Shown: positions 1 through 9,800 of the stretch, in pieces | Numbering within the stretch: position 1 is the stretch's first letter | How the letters are laid out: each line of letters opens with the position of its first letter | Assembly: GCA_015179125.1 (NCBI GenBank) | Contig: WHVA01000192.1 | Span: 62,001 to 126,000 of the forward strand | Length of the DNA: 64,000 bases | Reading direction: 5' to 3' | Origin: Gautieria morchelliformis | Taxonomy: Eukaryota > Basidiomycota > Agaricomycetes > Gomphales > Gomphaceae | Notes under the pieces: generated by a model | What the model was told of the DNA's origin: nothing | Database searches by the model: none | Seen by the model: only the letters and a program-made list of their open reading frames with translations | Made by a program: the position numbers and the translations under genes

Positions 1-226
1 ATGAACACCTAAAGGGGTTGCATTAGGAAGGTGATGGGGCCAGTGATGAACCACCAAGCCGGTCCAAGGACATCGATTGTGCTTTGATGGTGTGGCTATG
101 GTGAATGGTGTGAACAGCGAAGATCGGTTGCCGAACCTGGCGAAGGGTGATTGGAGCGAACATGGAGGTGGAGTGAGGAATGGGAGGACAGAGTGACTGA
201 GTATAGGAAATAAATGGGTCATGACA
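1..226 (-). repeat. L1 LTR, 5' part, cut by window edge
   Basis: Read on the minus strand this begins TGTCATGACC, the 5' end of the L1 LTR family, and matches the first part of the L1 copy at 17510 base for base over long stretches. Only about 226 bp lie in the window; the rest of the LTR would lie before base 1. No coding sequence is seen. Confidence 0.8.
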
Positions 227-282
227 TCAGGGCAATGCAGGGTTGATGGCAAGTGCTGAGTGTTGTCCCTGGCTGCAGACTA

Positions 283-690
283 TGTAGAGGACAGGAATTA
301 TAGGCAGTAGGACTGGACTTGATGCTCAAAAGAATAGACTAGAAATTAATTCACTCTCTCAGTGAATTTAGTTGTCACTGAATATATTATACACTACCTA
401 GAAATTAATTCACTACATGATTTCTAGGTCAATAAATTGAAGGAAAATAAGACTAATTTACTTGCCTCTCTCAGTGAATTTAGTTGTCACTGAGAGAGGG
501 GGGAAATCTGTCTCACTGTGCATATACTACCACCCGGCCCTTTAGCGCCCATGGCAGCGTCGAAATGATTATGTAAGGGTGCCAGTGGTGAAAAGAAGAA
601 AAACAAATCAAAATAGAAGTACAATCTTTGATAGAAAATTTCGGAAAAATTCTGAAAAATCAAGTAGTATCGCGCACCCTCTAAGCGCCC
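283..690 (+). repeat. L4 LTR, diverged copy
   Basis: Starts TGTAGAGGACAGG and shares the first ~260 bp with the L4 copies at 5868, 48013 and 51387, including the arm CTCTCTCAGTGA pairing with TCACTGAGAGAG. The distal part differs from the other copies, so the far end (about 690) is uncertain and no target duplication was identified. Family orientation is arbitrary. Confidence 0.6.
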
Positions 691-856
691 ATTAGTCATC
701 TTAGGGTTAGGGCTTATGCGGCGAAAATAGCCCGGGGAGAATTTTCAAATTTCGGTAGGACATCCTGGTAGCTATGGTATATTACTTTGGGGCCTGATCT
801 AAGTCCATTGTTGGTAGTACTCTATACCCATGAAACTTTATTTTTCTCTACTGTCT

Positions 857-918
857 GTTTGGTGTAGTGGTTATAAGTATTATCTAGATTGATGTTAGTG
901 TGGCAGGTTTGACTCTTG
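857..918 (+). other. tRNA-like Pol III box pair (weak)
   Basis: TGGTGTAGTGGTTA at about 860-873 resembles a tRNA A box, and GGTTTGACTCT at about 906-916 resembles a B box (9 of 11 to GGTTCGANTCC). No cloverleaf can be folded with paired acceptor or T stems, so this is at most a tRNA-derived fossil such as a SINE head. Confidence 0.2.
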
Positions 919-984
919 AGGCCCAGTGAGAATTGACCAGGGATCCTTTGGGATCTCGCGGGTAACTAAATAATTGTCTGTACT

Positions 985-3456
985 CACCTTAAATCTTCTC
1001 TTGAGATCACGCAAATGACCCTGGAATAGCTCTAAGACTTTGCTGCAGGCGAGCTTGTGGCCAGGAAGCTTGAGTTTCTCCTTGGCATGAGATGCCATTT
1101 AGAGCATTTCTTTGAATCGCGGGTTATCAAACACCGATATAGGCTATGCACATAATCTAAGTCAATGAATACAAGTGATAATATGATGAACATACCTGAT
1201 CGGTCGCAATCATCCACTCTACTGTGAGCTGGACAAACGTCTCATCGGTATACGGAGCTACAGCCGCTTCCATCACTTGGGAGGGAGCCGGTCCAAAGTG
1301 TGTCGTCAGTACACTGTTCTGCGCAAGCCTGGCTTGCCTAACCGCATTCGGCAGTTTGTTGGTAAACCCAGTCTTAGAACACCACTCTTGGTATTTTCCC
1401 TAAATGGGTAGTTAAACCATGGGAATGTTGGATGGACTAAAAAATCACCTCATGCATTGACTGGAGGTGGCGTCGCAGGGTGCTGACATCGTTCACAAAA
1501 CTGACCTTAGACCGATCATGTTTTCTGGGTTCGGACAAAGTCAGCGATGTGTCAAGATTGGTTTTCAAGCGTTAATATTGTGTATTAGTGAACACAGCGA
1601 ATGCCCGAATAACTTGTGCAAATAAGTATGCCGTTCGGCAAATAGGTGAACCGATGAATGTTCACGAAACAAGAGGGCTTGCCCGAACGGGGCTCGCCCT
1701 ATCTACAGTCGTAGCGAAATAGCTCGCAGCACTTGACGACGTAATGTGCAAGATATCGCGGAAGGGCTGTCTAAGTTTCGACGGTCCCTTCGCTGGCGAA
1801 GGTGCTCCTTCAGAGCCCTTCGCCAACAGCTTAGAGAGTAGTTCGAAGGCTAAGGTAACGAAGATGAAGTATGAGAACTCACCAGTGATGCCTAAGTCCT
1901 TGGCTGGTTGAAGATAGAAATCTTCAAGGGGAGGCTCAAGAAGATGATCACAGCGAGGTCAAGTTTGCACAAGATGGACGACGTATGATAATTGAACTGG
2001 GGAATATACATGCGAATGTAAACTACTTATATCGAATACTCGTAAGGTATCAGTGAATAGGAAAGAGGCCGTCACAAGTCAGGGTTGGATAGGGGTGCGC
2101 AGCCATGATACAACATAGATGAAATAAACATACAATAGAATGTAAGAAGAGGGAGAACATGAAACGATGGAGAGTAGAGGTGGCGAAGGCACTTATGGAC
2201 AAAACCATGTCTTGGGACCCACGTACATGCTACCCTGCACGGACTCTTGGTCTACTGGGTTGATTCCGCACGGCCTATGGAGGGGATGTCCTGCGAACAT
2301 ACTTTGACCATTCGAACGCCCAATGGGGTTGGATTTAAGAAGACGATGGGGTTAATGATGGGCCATCATGCCGGGTGAATGGTATCGATCGTTTTTGATG
2401 GTGTGCCTGCTGGCGAATGATGCGAGCAGCGAATAGCCGTTCGGCAAAATGCAAGGAAGGGCGAACAGAGGTGACATAGGGGAGGAGAGGTCAAGGTGGA
2501 GGGCGAAGCCGAGCGAACACTGAGGAGGAGTAGCGAAAGGGAAAATGGGGATACCAAGGTGCAGGAAATGCACAGGTCATGACAACCCAACTATTAGGAC
2601 ACCATCGGAAGAGGGTCGAGCAGAGGAGGTGGTAGGCCCAGTGATGACTGCCGAGTCAGTCCCAGGACGTCGATAGTGCGTTTGATGGCGCGGCTATGGT
2701 AGTTGGCACGAACAGCGAGAGTTGGTTGCCGAACATAACAATGGTGATCGGAACGAACACGAAGGTGGGGTGAGAAAATAGGAAAACTGAGCTTCTAAGT
2801 ATGGGAGATAAACACGTCATGACACGATGATGAAATTCCAGGAGGCTGCCACGACCGCCCACACGCACGGTGACGCACTGACACAGCTTGCAGTCCATGA
2901 TTTTCTTGCCTTCTTCCTGGCACCGGTTCTAAAAAAAGAACTGTATATCTAAGGTATGTTCCTTGGAAATTTTTGAATTGTCGGGTAAGACCTCAATCCC
3001 ATCTATATCTTTCAGCCACGCTTCCGGGTGGGTGTCGTCATGAGTGATAGTTGCCAGGGGTAAGGCTGGATCAGCTGAAACTGAATTAGATGTACTTATT
3101 AATAAACCCAATATAATGATAATATCAAATCACACACCCGGGGCGGGGACAGGCACTGGAACCTCCTTGTCCTTTTGCTTACCGGTAGGTTTGGCAATGG
3201 TAGGTTTGGGTTTCTTCCTTTTAGGTTCCTCAGCTTCCCCCAGCCTCCTAGTGTCGTGAGGCTGGCCTGGGACTTTTGCCACATTACTCGGATCCAGAAG
3301 CGCCACGCTTGGCTTCACCACGTGGCCCGAACTGCTTTTAAATGGCAGAGGGCCCATTTCCTGGATTTCCTCGTCGGAGCTGTCAATGACACGTGGCATG
3401 GGCAACTTATGAAGAGTAGTAGATTCAATAGTATGCAGTGACTTGCGTCGCTGCAT
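985..3456 (-). pseudogene. hAT-family transposase, N-terminal part (BED zinc finger), disrupted
   Basis: Minus-strand gene from the ATG at 3456. A Lys/Pro-rich head ends at a probable intron (about 3121-3066), followed by an acidic segment with the WLKDIDGIEVLP motif. Then comes half of a BED finger (CKLC). A solo L1 LTR (1560-2824) interrupts the finger loop. The gene resumes with TLRRHLQSMH, the HX4H half of the finger, then a short intron, GKYQEWC, and VEWMIATDQ, which precedes another intron. The order matches the N-terminus of agaric hAT transposases. The frame slips near a T8 run at about 2941, a TAA lies near 1110, and the RNase H-like catalytic region is missing beyond about 985. It is a dead 5' fragment. 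Family assignment is from motif recognition. Confidence 0.65.
1560..2824 (-). repeat. Solo LTR of family L1 with TSD CGATG
   Basis: A 1265-bp LTR, TGTCATGACG...CTTGACA on the minus strand, flanked by perfect 5-bp duplications CGATG (1555-1559 and 2825-2829). No internal region remains, so it is a solo LTR left by recombination between LTRs. It splits the BED-finger loop of the surrounding hAT transposase. Confidence 0.92.
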
Positions 3457-3477
3457 TAAATACTAATACCCACCCAA

Positions 3478-3590
3478 AAGCCCGGCCCTGCTCCTCGCGC
3501 TTTTGGAGGCCTGGGTCGGGCCGGGCTCGGGCTTTTTAGGGCTGGGCTCGGGCTCAGCCCGGGCCTAGGCCCAAGCCCAGAGAACACTAG
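3478..3590. repeat. GC-rich inverted repeat
   Basis: A stretch of GGGCTCGGGCT units meets its complement AGCCCGGGCCTAGGCCCAAGCCC, giving a strong potential hairpin upstream (minus-strand sense) of the hAT start codon. It may be a transposon terminus; no target duplication was identified. Confidence 0.45.
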
Positions 3591-3889
3591 GGATTTGAAA
3601 ATTTTCACTGCAAACTACAGTTTGCTTTGCATTTAAGCCATGTCTGATTACCAATTAATAGAGTAAAAAGCTTTAGTGTGACTGAAAGGAACTGGGCTTA
3701 GAAGGTGTTACTAACCCTGACCCCTTTCAGGCATCAACATGGCAAGAACTGACTGAAGCCAAGAATAGAGTAGATAGCTAGTACAAAGAGACCGCAGAAC
3801 CATTCATATAAATACAGCTTTAGTTTCTATCCCTCGATATACATTGATCTCAACTGGTCTTCTGTAAAGATGTAGATCTTAAGCCTTTT

Positions 3890-4064
3890 GTCACAAGGGC
3901 ACAACAGAACTTGACCAATGTGTGGTATTCTGAATGCTACGTAGTGACAGTGTAAGGTAAGATGTGATGGGAACCACTGGCCGGTTCCCACGCATGAACT
4001 GTACAGTGGGTCCCTATGGGACCCACTGGGATTAGGTAATAATTATGTACATAGGTTATTTACA
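3890..4064 (-). repeat. Element T 3' LTR fragment
   Basis: On the minus strand, after a purine tract (about 4066-4078), an LTR-like sequence begins TGTAAATAACC. Its body repeats the sequence at 16973-17090 downstream of element T, including the shared stretch around CTACGTAGCATTCAGAATACCAC. Its 3' limit is unclear; 3600-3890 may also belong to it. Confidence 0.55.
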
Positions 4065-4086
4065 CCCTCCCCCTCTATAGACAACT

Positions 4087-4293
4087 TCAAGAGGTATATA
4101 AGTCTTCCATGATGGAGTCCTCTAATGATTCCGATACGATGATGTCAGCATCATAAGGGGCTGGCGGAGCATGTGACTCCGCCAGGGGCACCTCCGCGTC
4201 AGCGGGGGTGTTTGGGTGTGGTGGCTCTACCTCACTGACGGCGGGGGCTTCCACCTGGTCGTCGAGGCCGGTGTCCTTGTGGAGTATGGCCTC
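4087..4293 (-). pseudogene. C-terminal end of element T accessory ORF
   Basis: The minus-strand frame ends with a TGA just before the purine tract of the T LTR. It matches the C-terminus of the T accessory ORF at 16.8-16.96 kb, sharing EPPHP, ESHAPPAPY versus ESRAPPAPY, and the same spacing. This copy keeps the last ~20 residues that are deleted from the 17 kb copy. It is cut at 4293/4294 by the L1 LTR, so only about 68 codons remain. Confidence 0.6.
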
Positions 4294-5294
4294 TGTCATG
4301 ACCTGTCTATTTCCCTTACCCCGCTGCCTCTATGTTCCCCCTCGTCACTCCCTAGCATCTTCGCCAGCGTTCGCCTCACCCTTCGACCACTCTTCCCCTA
4401 TGTCCACTCTATTCGCTGTTTGCCCCATTCTCCGAACCGCTGTTCGCTGCTCGTACATTTTGCCATCAGGCAAGCCATCAAATATGATCGATACCATTTA
4501 CCCGGTGTGATGGTTCATCACTAGCCCCATCATCTTCTCAATCCAACCCCTTTGGGTGTTCATATGGCCAGAATGTGTTCACGGGACGTCCCGTCTGTAG
4601 GTCGTGTGGGATCAACCTGGTAGACGAGGAGTCTGTGCAGGATAGCATGCATGCAGGTCCCAAGACATGGTTTTGTACATAAGTACCTTCACCACCTTTA
4701 CTCTCCATCATTTCATGTTCCCACTCTTCCCTCACTCTATTTTATGTTTATTTCATCTATTTTGTATCACGACTGTGCACCCCTATCCAACCCTGACTCA
4801 CAACCGCCTCTTTCCTATTTGCTAATACCTTACGAGCATTCGATATAAGTAGTTTACATTCGCATGTATATTCCCCAGTTCAATTATCATACCTCGTCCA
4901 TCTTGTGCAAACTTGACCTCACTGTGATCATCGTCTTGAGCCTTCTCCTGGAGATTTTTATCTTCGACCAGAAGAGGACTTAGGCATCACTGGTGAGTTC
5001 TCATACTTCATCTTCGTTACCTTAGCCTTCGAACTATTTTCTGTGCTGTCAGCGAAGGGATTGTCACTACATAGACAGCCCTTCCGTGACACCTTGCACG
5101 TTACATCATCAAGTGCCACGGGCTATTTCACTATGACAGTAGATAGGGCAAGCCCCGTTCGGGCAACCCTCTTATCTTGTGAACATTTATTGGTTCACAT
5201 ATTCGCCAAACGGCATACTTATTCACACAAGTTATTCGGGCATTCGCTGTGTTCACTAATACACAATATTAACGCCTAAAAACCAATATTGACA
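4294..5294 (+). repeat. L1 5' LTR (internally shortened)
   Basis: Begins TGTCATGACC and ends ATATTGACA. At 1001 bp it is shorter than the 1.27-kb solo copies. A TATAA at 4844-4848 lies 33 bp before AGTTCAATTAT (4877-4887), the predicted RNA start. Flanks are not duplicated (GCCTC versus GTATA), which fits a 5' LTR still joined to its own internal region on the right rather than a solo LTR. Confidence 0.75.
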
Positions 5295-5296
5295 GT

Positions 5297-5307
5297 ATAA
5301 TTGAACT
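5297..5307 (+). promoter_or_regulatory. Self-priming primer-binding site of L1
   Basis: ATAATTGAACT, two bases after the LTR end, is the exact reverse complement of AGTTCAATTAT at 4877-4887, at the predicted start of the L1 transcript. In Tf1/sushi-type elements the RNA 5' end folds back onto such a site to prime reverse transcription instead of a tRNA. Confidence 0.75.
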
Positions 5308-5339
5308 AACAAACTACAGTCAAAGAATTTATTCCATCT

Positions 5340-5867
5340 ATTCATCACCCCTTTCTACACATGCACTCTACGCCACATCTATTCGTGGGACGGCCTCACC
5401 GTTTCACAGGTCGCCTTCCCGCAACAAACATTCTCTCAGACTCCTCCCCCACTTGGCGGGCCTGCCCTATTCCCCTTCGTGGGACAAACCCCCTTGCAAC
5501 ACCCCTTTCTACAGATTCCTGCCTCACCTGGCGGGCCTGAGCCTTGTTTATTCGCGGGACAGCCTTACCCCTTTGTGGGTCGCCCTTCCCCTTACCAATC
5601 CTTCGCACAGCTTTCTGCCCTACTCAGCGGACCTGGACCTTCTCTCCCACTAGACTCTGACTCATTTTCCACGACTCTTACCCATACCTGTTTTGTCCCT
5701 CCAAATAACAACCCTATCAACTCTGTACCACCGGCGTGCTTATTCGCCTCTATTAGCTCCCATTCCGATCCATCCTTCATCATCCATGTACACCTTCCTG
5801 GTCTCTCTAACTCTATCCCTACTCGGATCGACTCTGGTGCTACTTCCAACTTCATTGATAGCTCTTT
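5340..5867 (+). pseudogene. L1 internal region: Pro-rich sequence and first half of retropepsin
   Basis: An open frame from about 5479 encodes a Pro/Ser-rich stretch and then IDSGATSNFID, the catalytic DSGA motif of a Ty3-type aspartic protease. It is broken at 5868 by a solo L4 LTR and continues in the same frame at 6248 when the insert and one TSD copy are set aside. Only ~500 bp separate the LTR from the protease, so most or all of gag is deleted. The stretch 5295-5479 holds the PBS and no recognisable gene. Confidence 0.65.
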
Positions 5868-6247
5868 TGAAGTAGACAGGAATTATAGGCAGTAGGTATG
5901 GACTTGTTGCTCAAAAGAATAGACTAGAAATTAATTCACTCTCAGTGAATTTAGTTGTCACTGAGAGAGGGGGAAATCTGTCTCACTGTGCATGTACTAC
6001 TACCCGGCCCTTTAGCGCCCAAGAGCTCGCGCGTCGAAGTCATTTCAGACTCCGCTGGGTGCAGCCGCTTGTGAAAGTAGAAATAACAAAATGAAATGGA
6101 GAGGTAGGGAGTGACTGGAAAACTTCGAAAATAATCAAAGAAATGGATGCAGGGTACAAGAACAATGTGAGAAGAGATTGAAAAACCATACAACAAATTG
6201 AATATATTATGCTTGATTTTGGTGCAGGAGCATAAATGCACCCAACA
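5868..6247 (+). repeat. Solo L4 LTR with TSD TCTTT
   Basis: A 380-bp LTR (TGAAGTAGACAGG...CACCCAACA) flanked by perfect TCTTT duplications at 5863-5867 and 6248-6252. It lies inside a retropepsin frame that is continuous across the insertion, so both ends are base-exact. It has TG...CA ends and the family hairpin arms around 5940-5968. Confidence 0.92.
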
Positions 6248-6919
6248 TCTTTTTCCTCTCATCCTGGTTTCATATGTACATTGCTCCGTTCGCCGATCAC
6301 TCTCTCCCTTTTCGACGGGAAGCCAGCCACTGCTGGTTTCATTCACGAATATCTAGATACTAGTCTCGCTTTCAGCGACTCCTCTTCGCAGGACATTTCG
6401 CTACTTGTCACAAAGTTACACCCTTTGGCCGTGATCATTCTCGGGCTTCTGTGGCTTCGCTCTATGAAACCCACTATCGATTGGGGCTCCCTCTCAATCA
6501 CCTTTCCTTCCGGAACCAATTCCATGCTCCCATGTATGACGGTCGCTATGGCCTGTACGATGATTTTCCCGCCGGCTATCTTCGACAGTATCCCCAAACT
6601 CCACACTGCATCGATGACTTCGCCACCGCCAGTTCCTGGTTCGCATTTGTCCCTGCCATCCTTGGGTTACGTCCCGAACACAGCAATTGGACCATCCCCC
6701 TATGTCCCGGTCCTTCCACCGGATGTCACTTCTTCGCCCGCTCCTATTCTGAATATTTCTGGTTACAAACAGACGTTCGACGTGGATGGTGAACCCTTAC
6801 TTCTCTCAACCAAGCCAATTGAGAATCACTCCTCTGAGTCCTCTATATCGGTTCCTAACAATCTCATCCGTCCATTTTCAGTCACAAAAGAACACATAAT
6901 AGAAGCCGAACCTATTTGA
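6248..6919 (+). pseudogene. L1 internal region: second half of retropepsin and linker
   Basis: This continues the protease interrupted at 5867. It reads LSLFDGKPA, a hydrophobic VTKLHPLAVIILGLLWL segment (the conserved flap/ILG-WL motif of Ty3 proteases) and PTIDWGSLSITF, then a Pro-rich linker as found before reverse transcriptase. The frame stops at 6919 and no RT follows; element T sequence starts near 7016. It is therefore a 3'-truncated pol remnant. Confidence 0.7.
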
Positions 6920-7037
6920 CCAAAAACAGAGCCCATTCTGAGTCATTCTCGCCACTATCAGCTGGGAAAACAGGGTTTTAAAGTGATTTTAATCCTTTTT
7001 TCGCGAGGCTTTTCATTAGCAACGGTTCCCACACACG

Positions 7038-7465
7038 TTGCCTACGGCACGAAGTGAAGTCGGTTCAGGGATGGTAGGGTGCATGTTTAACATGAAGGTT
7101 TCTTCTTCGCCGAGTTTCATGATTAGCTTGAAGGCGGACGCACTGATTAGGCTTATATGTGGTGTTGCCCTCTTTGTCAGAGGTGGGTCAGGAGGCGAAG
7201 AATGGAATGGGAGGTGGTCATCGATCAGCGATTCTGTACATGGTGTACACCAAAGCAAGCATAGGATGCGGCCAACATGCCCACGCAGTGAGAACCGTAC
7301 CCTCTTGGGGTACTGGGAAATAAATGGCATAAAAGCCCACTGCCTGCTGGATAGCAGGAGCGAAGGGGTGTTACTATCCCCTGAATTCACACGAGCTACA
7401 GGGATGGAGACATTTGCCCTGGAGCAGCCAATCACGCTGCAGCTAGCCTGCATAGGGAGCCGTTC
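7038..7465 (+). pseudogene. Element T: protease region, first part
   Basis: The frame contains YWEINGIKAHCLLDSRSEG followed by LSPEFTRATG, a Ty3-type retropepsin. The usual LLDSGCEG active site reads LLDSRSEG, so the catalytic Gly is lost. It is interrupted at 7466 by the L3 element. The reading continues at 11282 (after one copy of the 5-bp target) as STINYG... in the same protein. It is decayed and inactive. Confidence 0.65.
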
Positions 7466-8158
7466 TGTTACGTATCGAGATTTCCACTAAGTCGGAACTG
7501 GAAAGGACGGCGGCTTCAACTTATAGGTTGCGCCCCCAATGAACTATCGTCCTAGGTATTTTGGAAATGAGTCGGAAGTCGGAAAGTACTGAACCAAAGG
7601 TTTGGTCAGAACTTCAGTCAGAACTGAGGCGGAGGGCAGAAGACAGAAGGCGGAGAGAGACTGAGATCTTGCTAGACTCGCTGTGCTAAGAACAGGAGAT
7701 GGAGTGAAGGAAATCAAGTATCGAAGGCGATTATCTGATTGCAGAATAAGAGACATACATGACAGGCTTTTATACAAAGAGCTGAGACAACAGGTAATGA
7801 TATGGTACTAAGCAAATTCCGGAGGAAGCGGAAGTCGAGTAGACAATGCGTGGGAACTAACTATTGGGAACAAGGGGACTACAAGGGGGGTTCAGGGTAA
7901 GGTAGAACAATGGCAAAGAACAAGGGGTCGGGAAAACATATCTGACAACGAATTACAAGGGTGGCCGGATATATGGTCTTGATGGACGGTGAGGTGGGTC
8001 CGGTGGGTCTGAGTAATAGAGTTGAAAGAACAAGGAAAATGTACAAGGGGCGGAATGTCGGAAATATTGGAGGGGCGGAATGTGTTGTGGAAATATCGGA
8101 GGGGCGGAAAGGTGTGGCGGAACTGAGGGTCGGAAGTTGGAAATGAACGGTCGTAACA
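7466..8158 (-). repeat. L3 3' LTR
   Basis: A 693-bp LTR, TGTTACGACC...CGATACGTAACA in element orientation. It differs from the 5' LTR by a 14-bp indel (around 7638) and scattered substitutions, so the insertion is not recent. A purine tract (AGAAGGGAGATAC in element sense, 8159-8171) adjoins it, as expected for plus-strand priming. Confidence 0.9.
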
Positions 8159-8281
8159 GTATCTCCCTTCTAAGGTCGAGCCCCGTGAGACCACAGGTTG
8201 GATCACGTGACCTGTGAACAAACGCGTCGGAGTTCTAAAAAAATAGGCTGAGGAACAAACACGTCTTCTTTCCATTCCATC
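8159..8281 (+). promoter_or_regulatory. Putative promoter of the opposite-strand gene
   Basis: The 123 bp between the 3' LTR and the ATG at 8282 contain the palindrome TCACGTGA (about 8204-8211), an E-box core, and an A-rich CTAAAAAAATAGG near 8234-8246 that could serve as a TATA-like element. The assignment is inference; the adjacent LTR could equally supply antisense promoter activity. Confidence 0.35.
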
Positions 8282-9527
8282 ATGAGTGCTCCAGTAGACT
8301 TCTCCAAAATGTCCAGCGCCGAGATGAAACAGCATTTCGCTGATATGCTTGCGCAAAAGGAATTGGCCGAAAAACGCGAGGCTGAGGAAGCTGCGCGGAA
8401 AGAGAAGGAACGTCGGGAGAAAGAGTGGAAGGAACAGGAGAGGAAGGACCGCGAGCGCCGCGAGGAGGAGGAGCGCGTCCGTGAAGAGAAACGGAAACGG
8501 AACACGGCACGGAAAGCTGCTGCGGACAAGGCTGCTGCAGAGAAGGCTGCTGCAGAGAAAGCTTCTGCGGAGAAGGCGGAAAGGGAACAGGTGAGTCGGG
8601 AATGTCTGGCGGAAAAGTTCTTGAATCAACTAAAAGTTCTTCCAGAATAATGTTCAGGACAAGTCAGAGTCAGACTCGGAAAGTTCGGCGGAAAGTACAC
8701 CGTCTCCCGAAGGAAAAGGGAAGCAAAAGGAAATCGCTACTCTGGTGAACCTTGTGGCCGAACGGAAACGTCGGGCGGACACATTCCAGAAGGCTCGGAA
8801 GAACAAGTTGGGTCGGATGTTGGAACTGCGTGAACTGGGGCCGGAGAATCCCGCAACTAAGAAGCGGAAAACGCGGGACGGCGATGAGGAGGAAAAGGCT
8901 CCTTGCGACCCATGCGAGTCTAAGGGGGTGGATTGCACGTGGTCGAGTAATCCACGGGAAACATCCTGCGATCAGTGCCGTGACAGGAAGAGACGCTGCG
9001 TTGTGGACGGGTGCGCTTCGAGGCTGGAGCGAAAGAAACAGAAGGTTGAGGAGTCGAATCCGAAGTCAGAACCGGGACCGAGCGGAGGGAGGGCTGAGGA
9101 ATTGTTTCCGGTAACCGGAAAATCGGGACAGGCAGTGTTGAACCGATTTACCATGTCCTATCCGCTCCTTGACATTGCCGGGTCGCTGAGGGCCATGCGG
9201 GAGCAGCAGCGCGAAATCCGGGATATCATGATCGACATGGCAGAAGTTCAGCAGCATCAGGTTCTGTCAATTCAGAACCAGATGACTGTCATGTCTACAG
9301 TCCTGCAGCAGTTGACGCGGGAAATGCGGTGGCGGAATGATCTGGTCCGGGACCGAATGGATGCGCGGCTGCGGGAGCAGGGAATTGGGGCGGAAGCGGG
9401 TCCGAGCGGGGGGGCGGAAACGAGGGAAAGGGTGGAAACAGAGTTGGTGAGTGTCGAGGTAGGAGAGGCGGAAAAAGAGCCGGAAGCGGAAGAAGAGGTT
9501 GAGGCGGAAACGATGAGGGAGGAGTAG
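8282..9527 (+). CDS. Opposite-strand Zn2Cys6-like / coiled-coil protein of L3 chromovirus (2 exons)
   Basis: Exon 1 is 8282-8590 and exon 2 is 8646-9527. The 55-nt intron (8591-8645) has donor GTGAGT, a CAACTAAA branch-like site and acceptor TTCCAG, and splicing keeps phase 0. Product 396 aa. Residues ~20-100 are a highly charged Glu/Lys/Arg coiled coil. A six-cysteine cluster follows at C190, C193, C200, C211, C214 and C221 (CX2CX6CX10CX2CX6C, the Zn2Cys6 spacing) with basic RDRKRR before the last Cys. A helical Gln/Met-rich segment (~285-340) and an acidic tail follow. It runs antisense to gag-pol and converges on the pol stop (9657) with ~130 bp between. The L2 chromovirus carries a gene of the same architecture in the same place. 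The likely role is nuclear, DNA-binding or element regulation; this is inference from the cluster. It appears intact although the element is defective. Confidence 0.75.
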
Positions 9528-9656
9528 GGTATCAAAAGACTTGTAGATAATTTCTTGAAGTGTCGGAAAATAGAGTAACGAAAAAATAATCGGATTTTAC
9601 CAATGACTTGAGAACTGTAAGAAAGCAATGGGCGTCGGAAATGAGGTCGGAATTGA

Positions 9657-9800
9657 CTAGGGCGTGGAAATGGGGCCAGGCTTATCAGGATAAGACTTGT
9701 GGAAATCAGAGATGAGGTCAGAGGCGTGGTCTAGTTCCGTGGTGGAAATCCACGAGGTCTCTTCGTCGGTGTTTTCATAGCCTGCCCACTTGACTAGGTA
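9657..9800 (-). pseudogene. L3 pol: C-terminal chromodomain remnant
   Basis: The minus strand reads QYLVKWAGYENTDEETSW...LDHASDLISDFH and stops at TAG (9657-9659). This aligns with the chromodomain end of the L2 pol (YLVRWTGYEGTDEETSW...LDHASELVTDFH). It is joined to gag at about 9800 in a different frame, marking a deletion that removed the rest of pol. The region 9528-9656 between it and the antisense gene holds no feature I can see. Confidence 0.75.

Noticed and set aside
6343-6606. Minus-strand frame opposite the retropepsin
   Set aside because: Shadow of the plus-strand protease frame, which has recognisable motifs and continuity across the L4 insertion.
8203-8629. Minus-strand frames of 76-245 codons opposite exon 1 of the antisense gene
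   Set aside because: Ser/Phe/Leu-rich shadow of the charged coiled-coil exon; partly runs into the L3 LTR.
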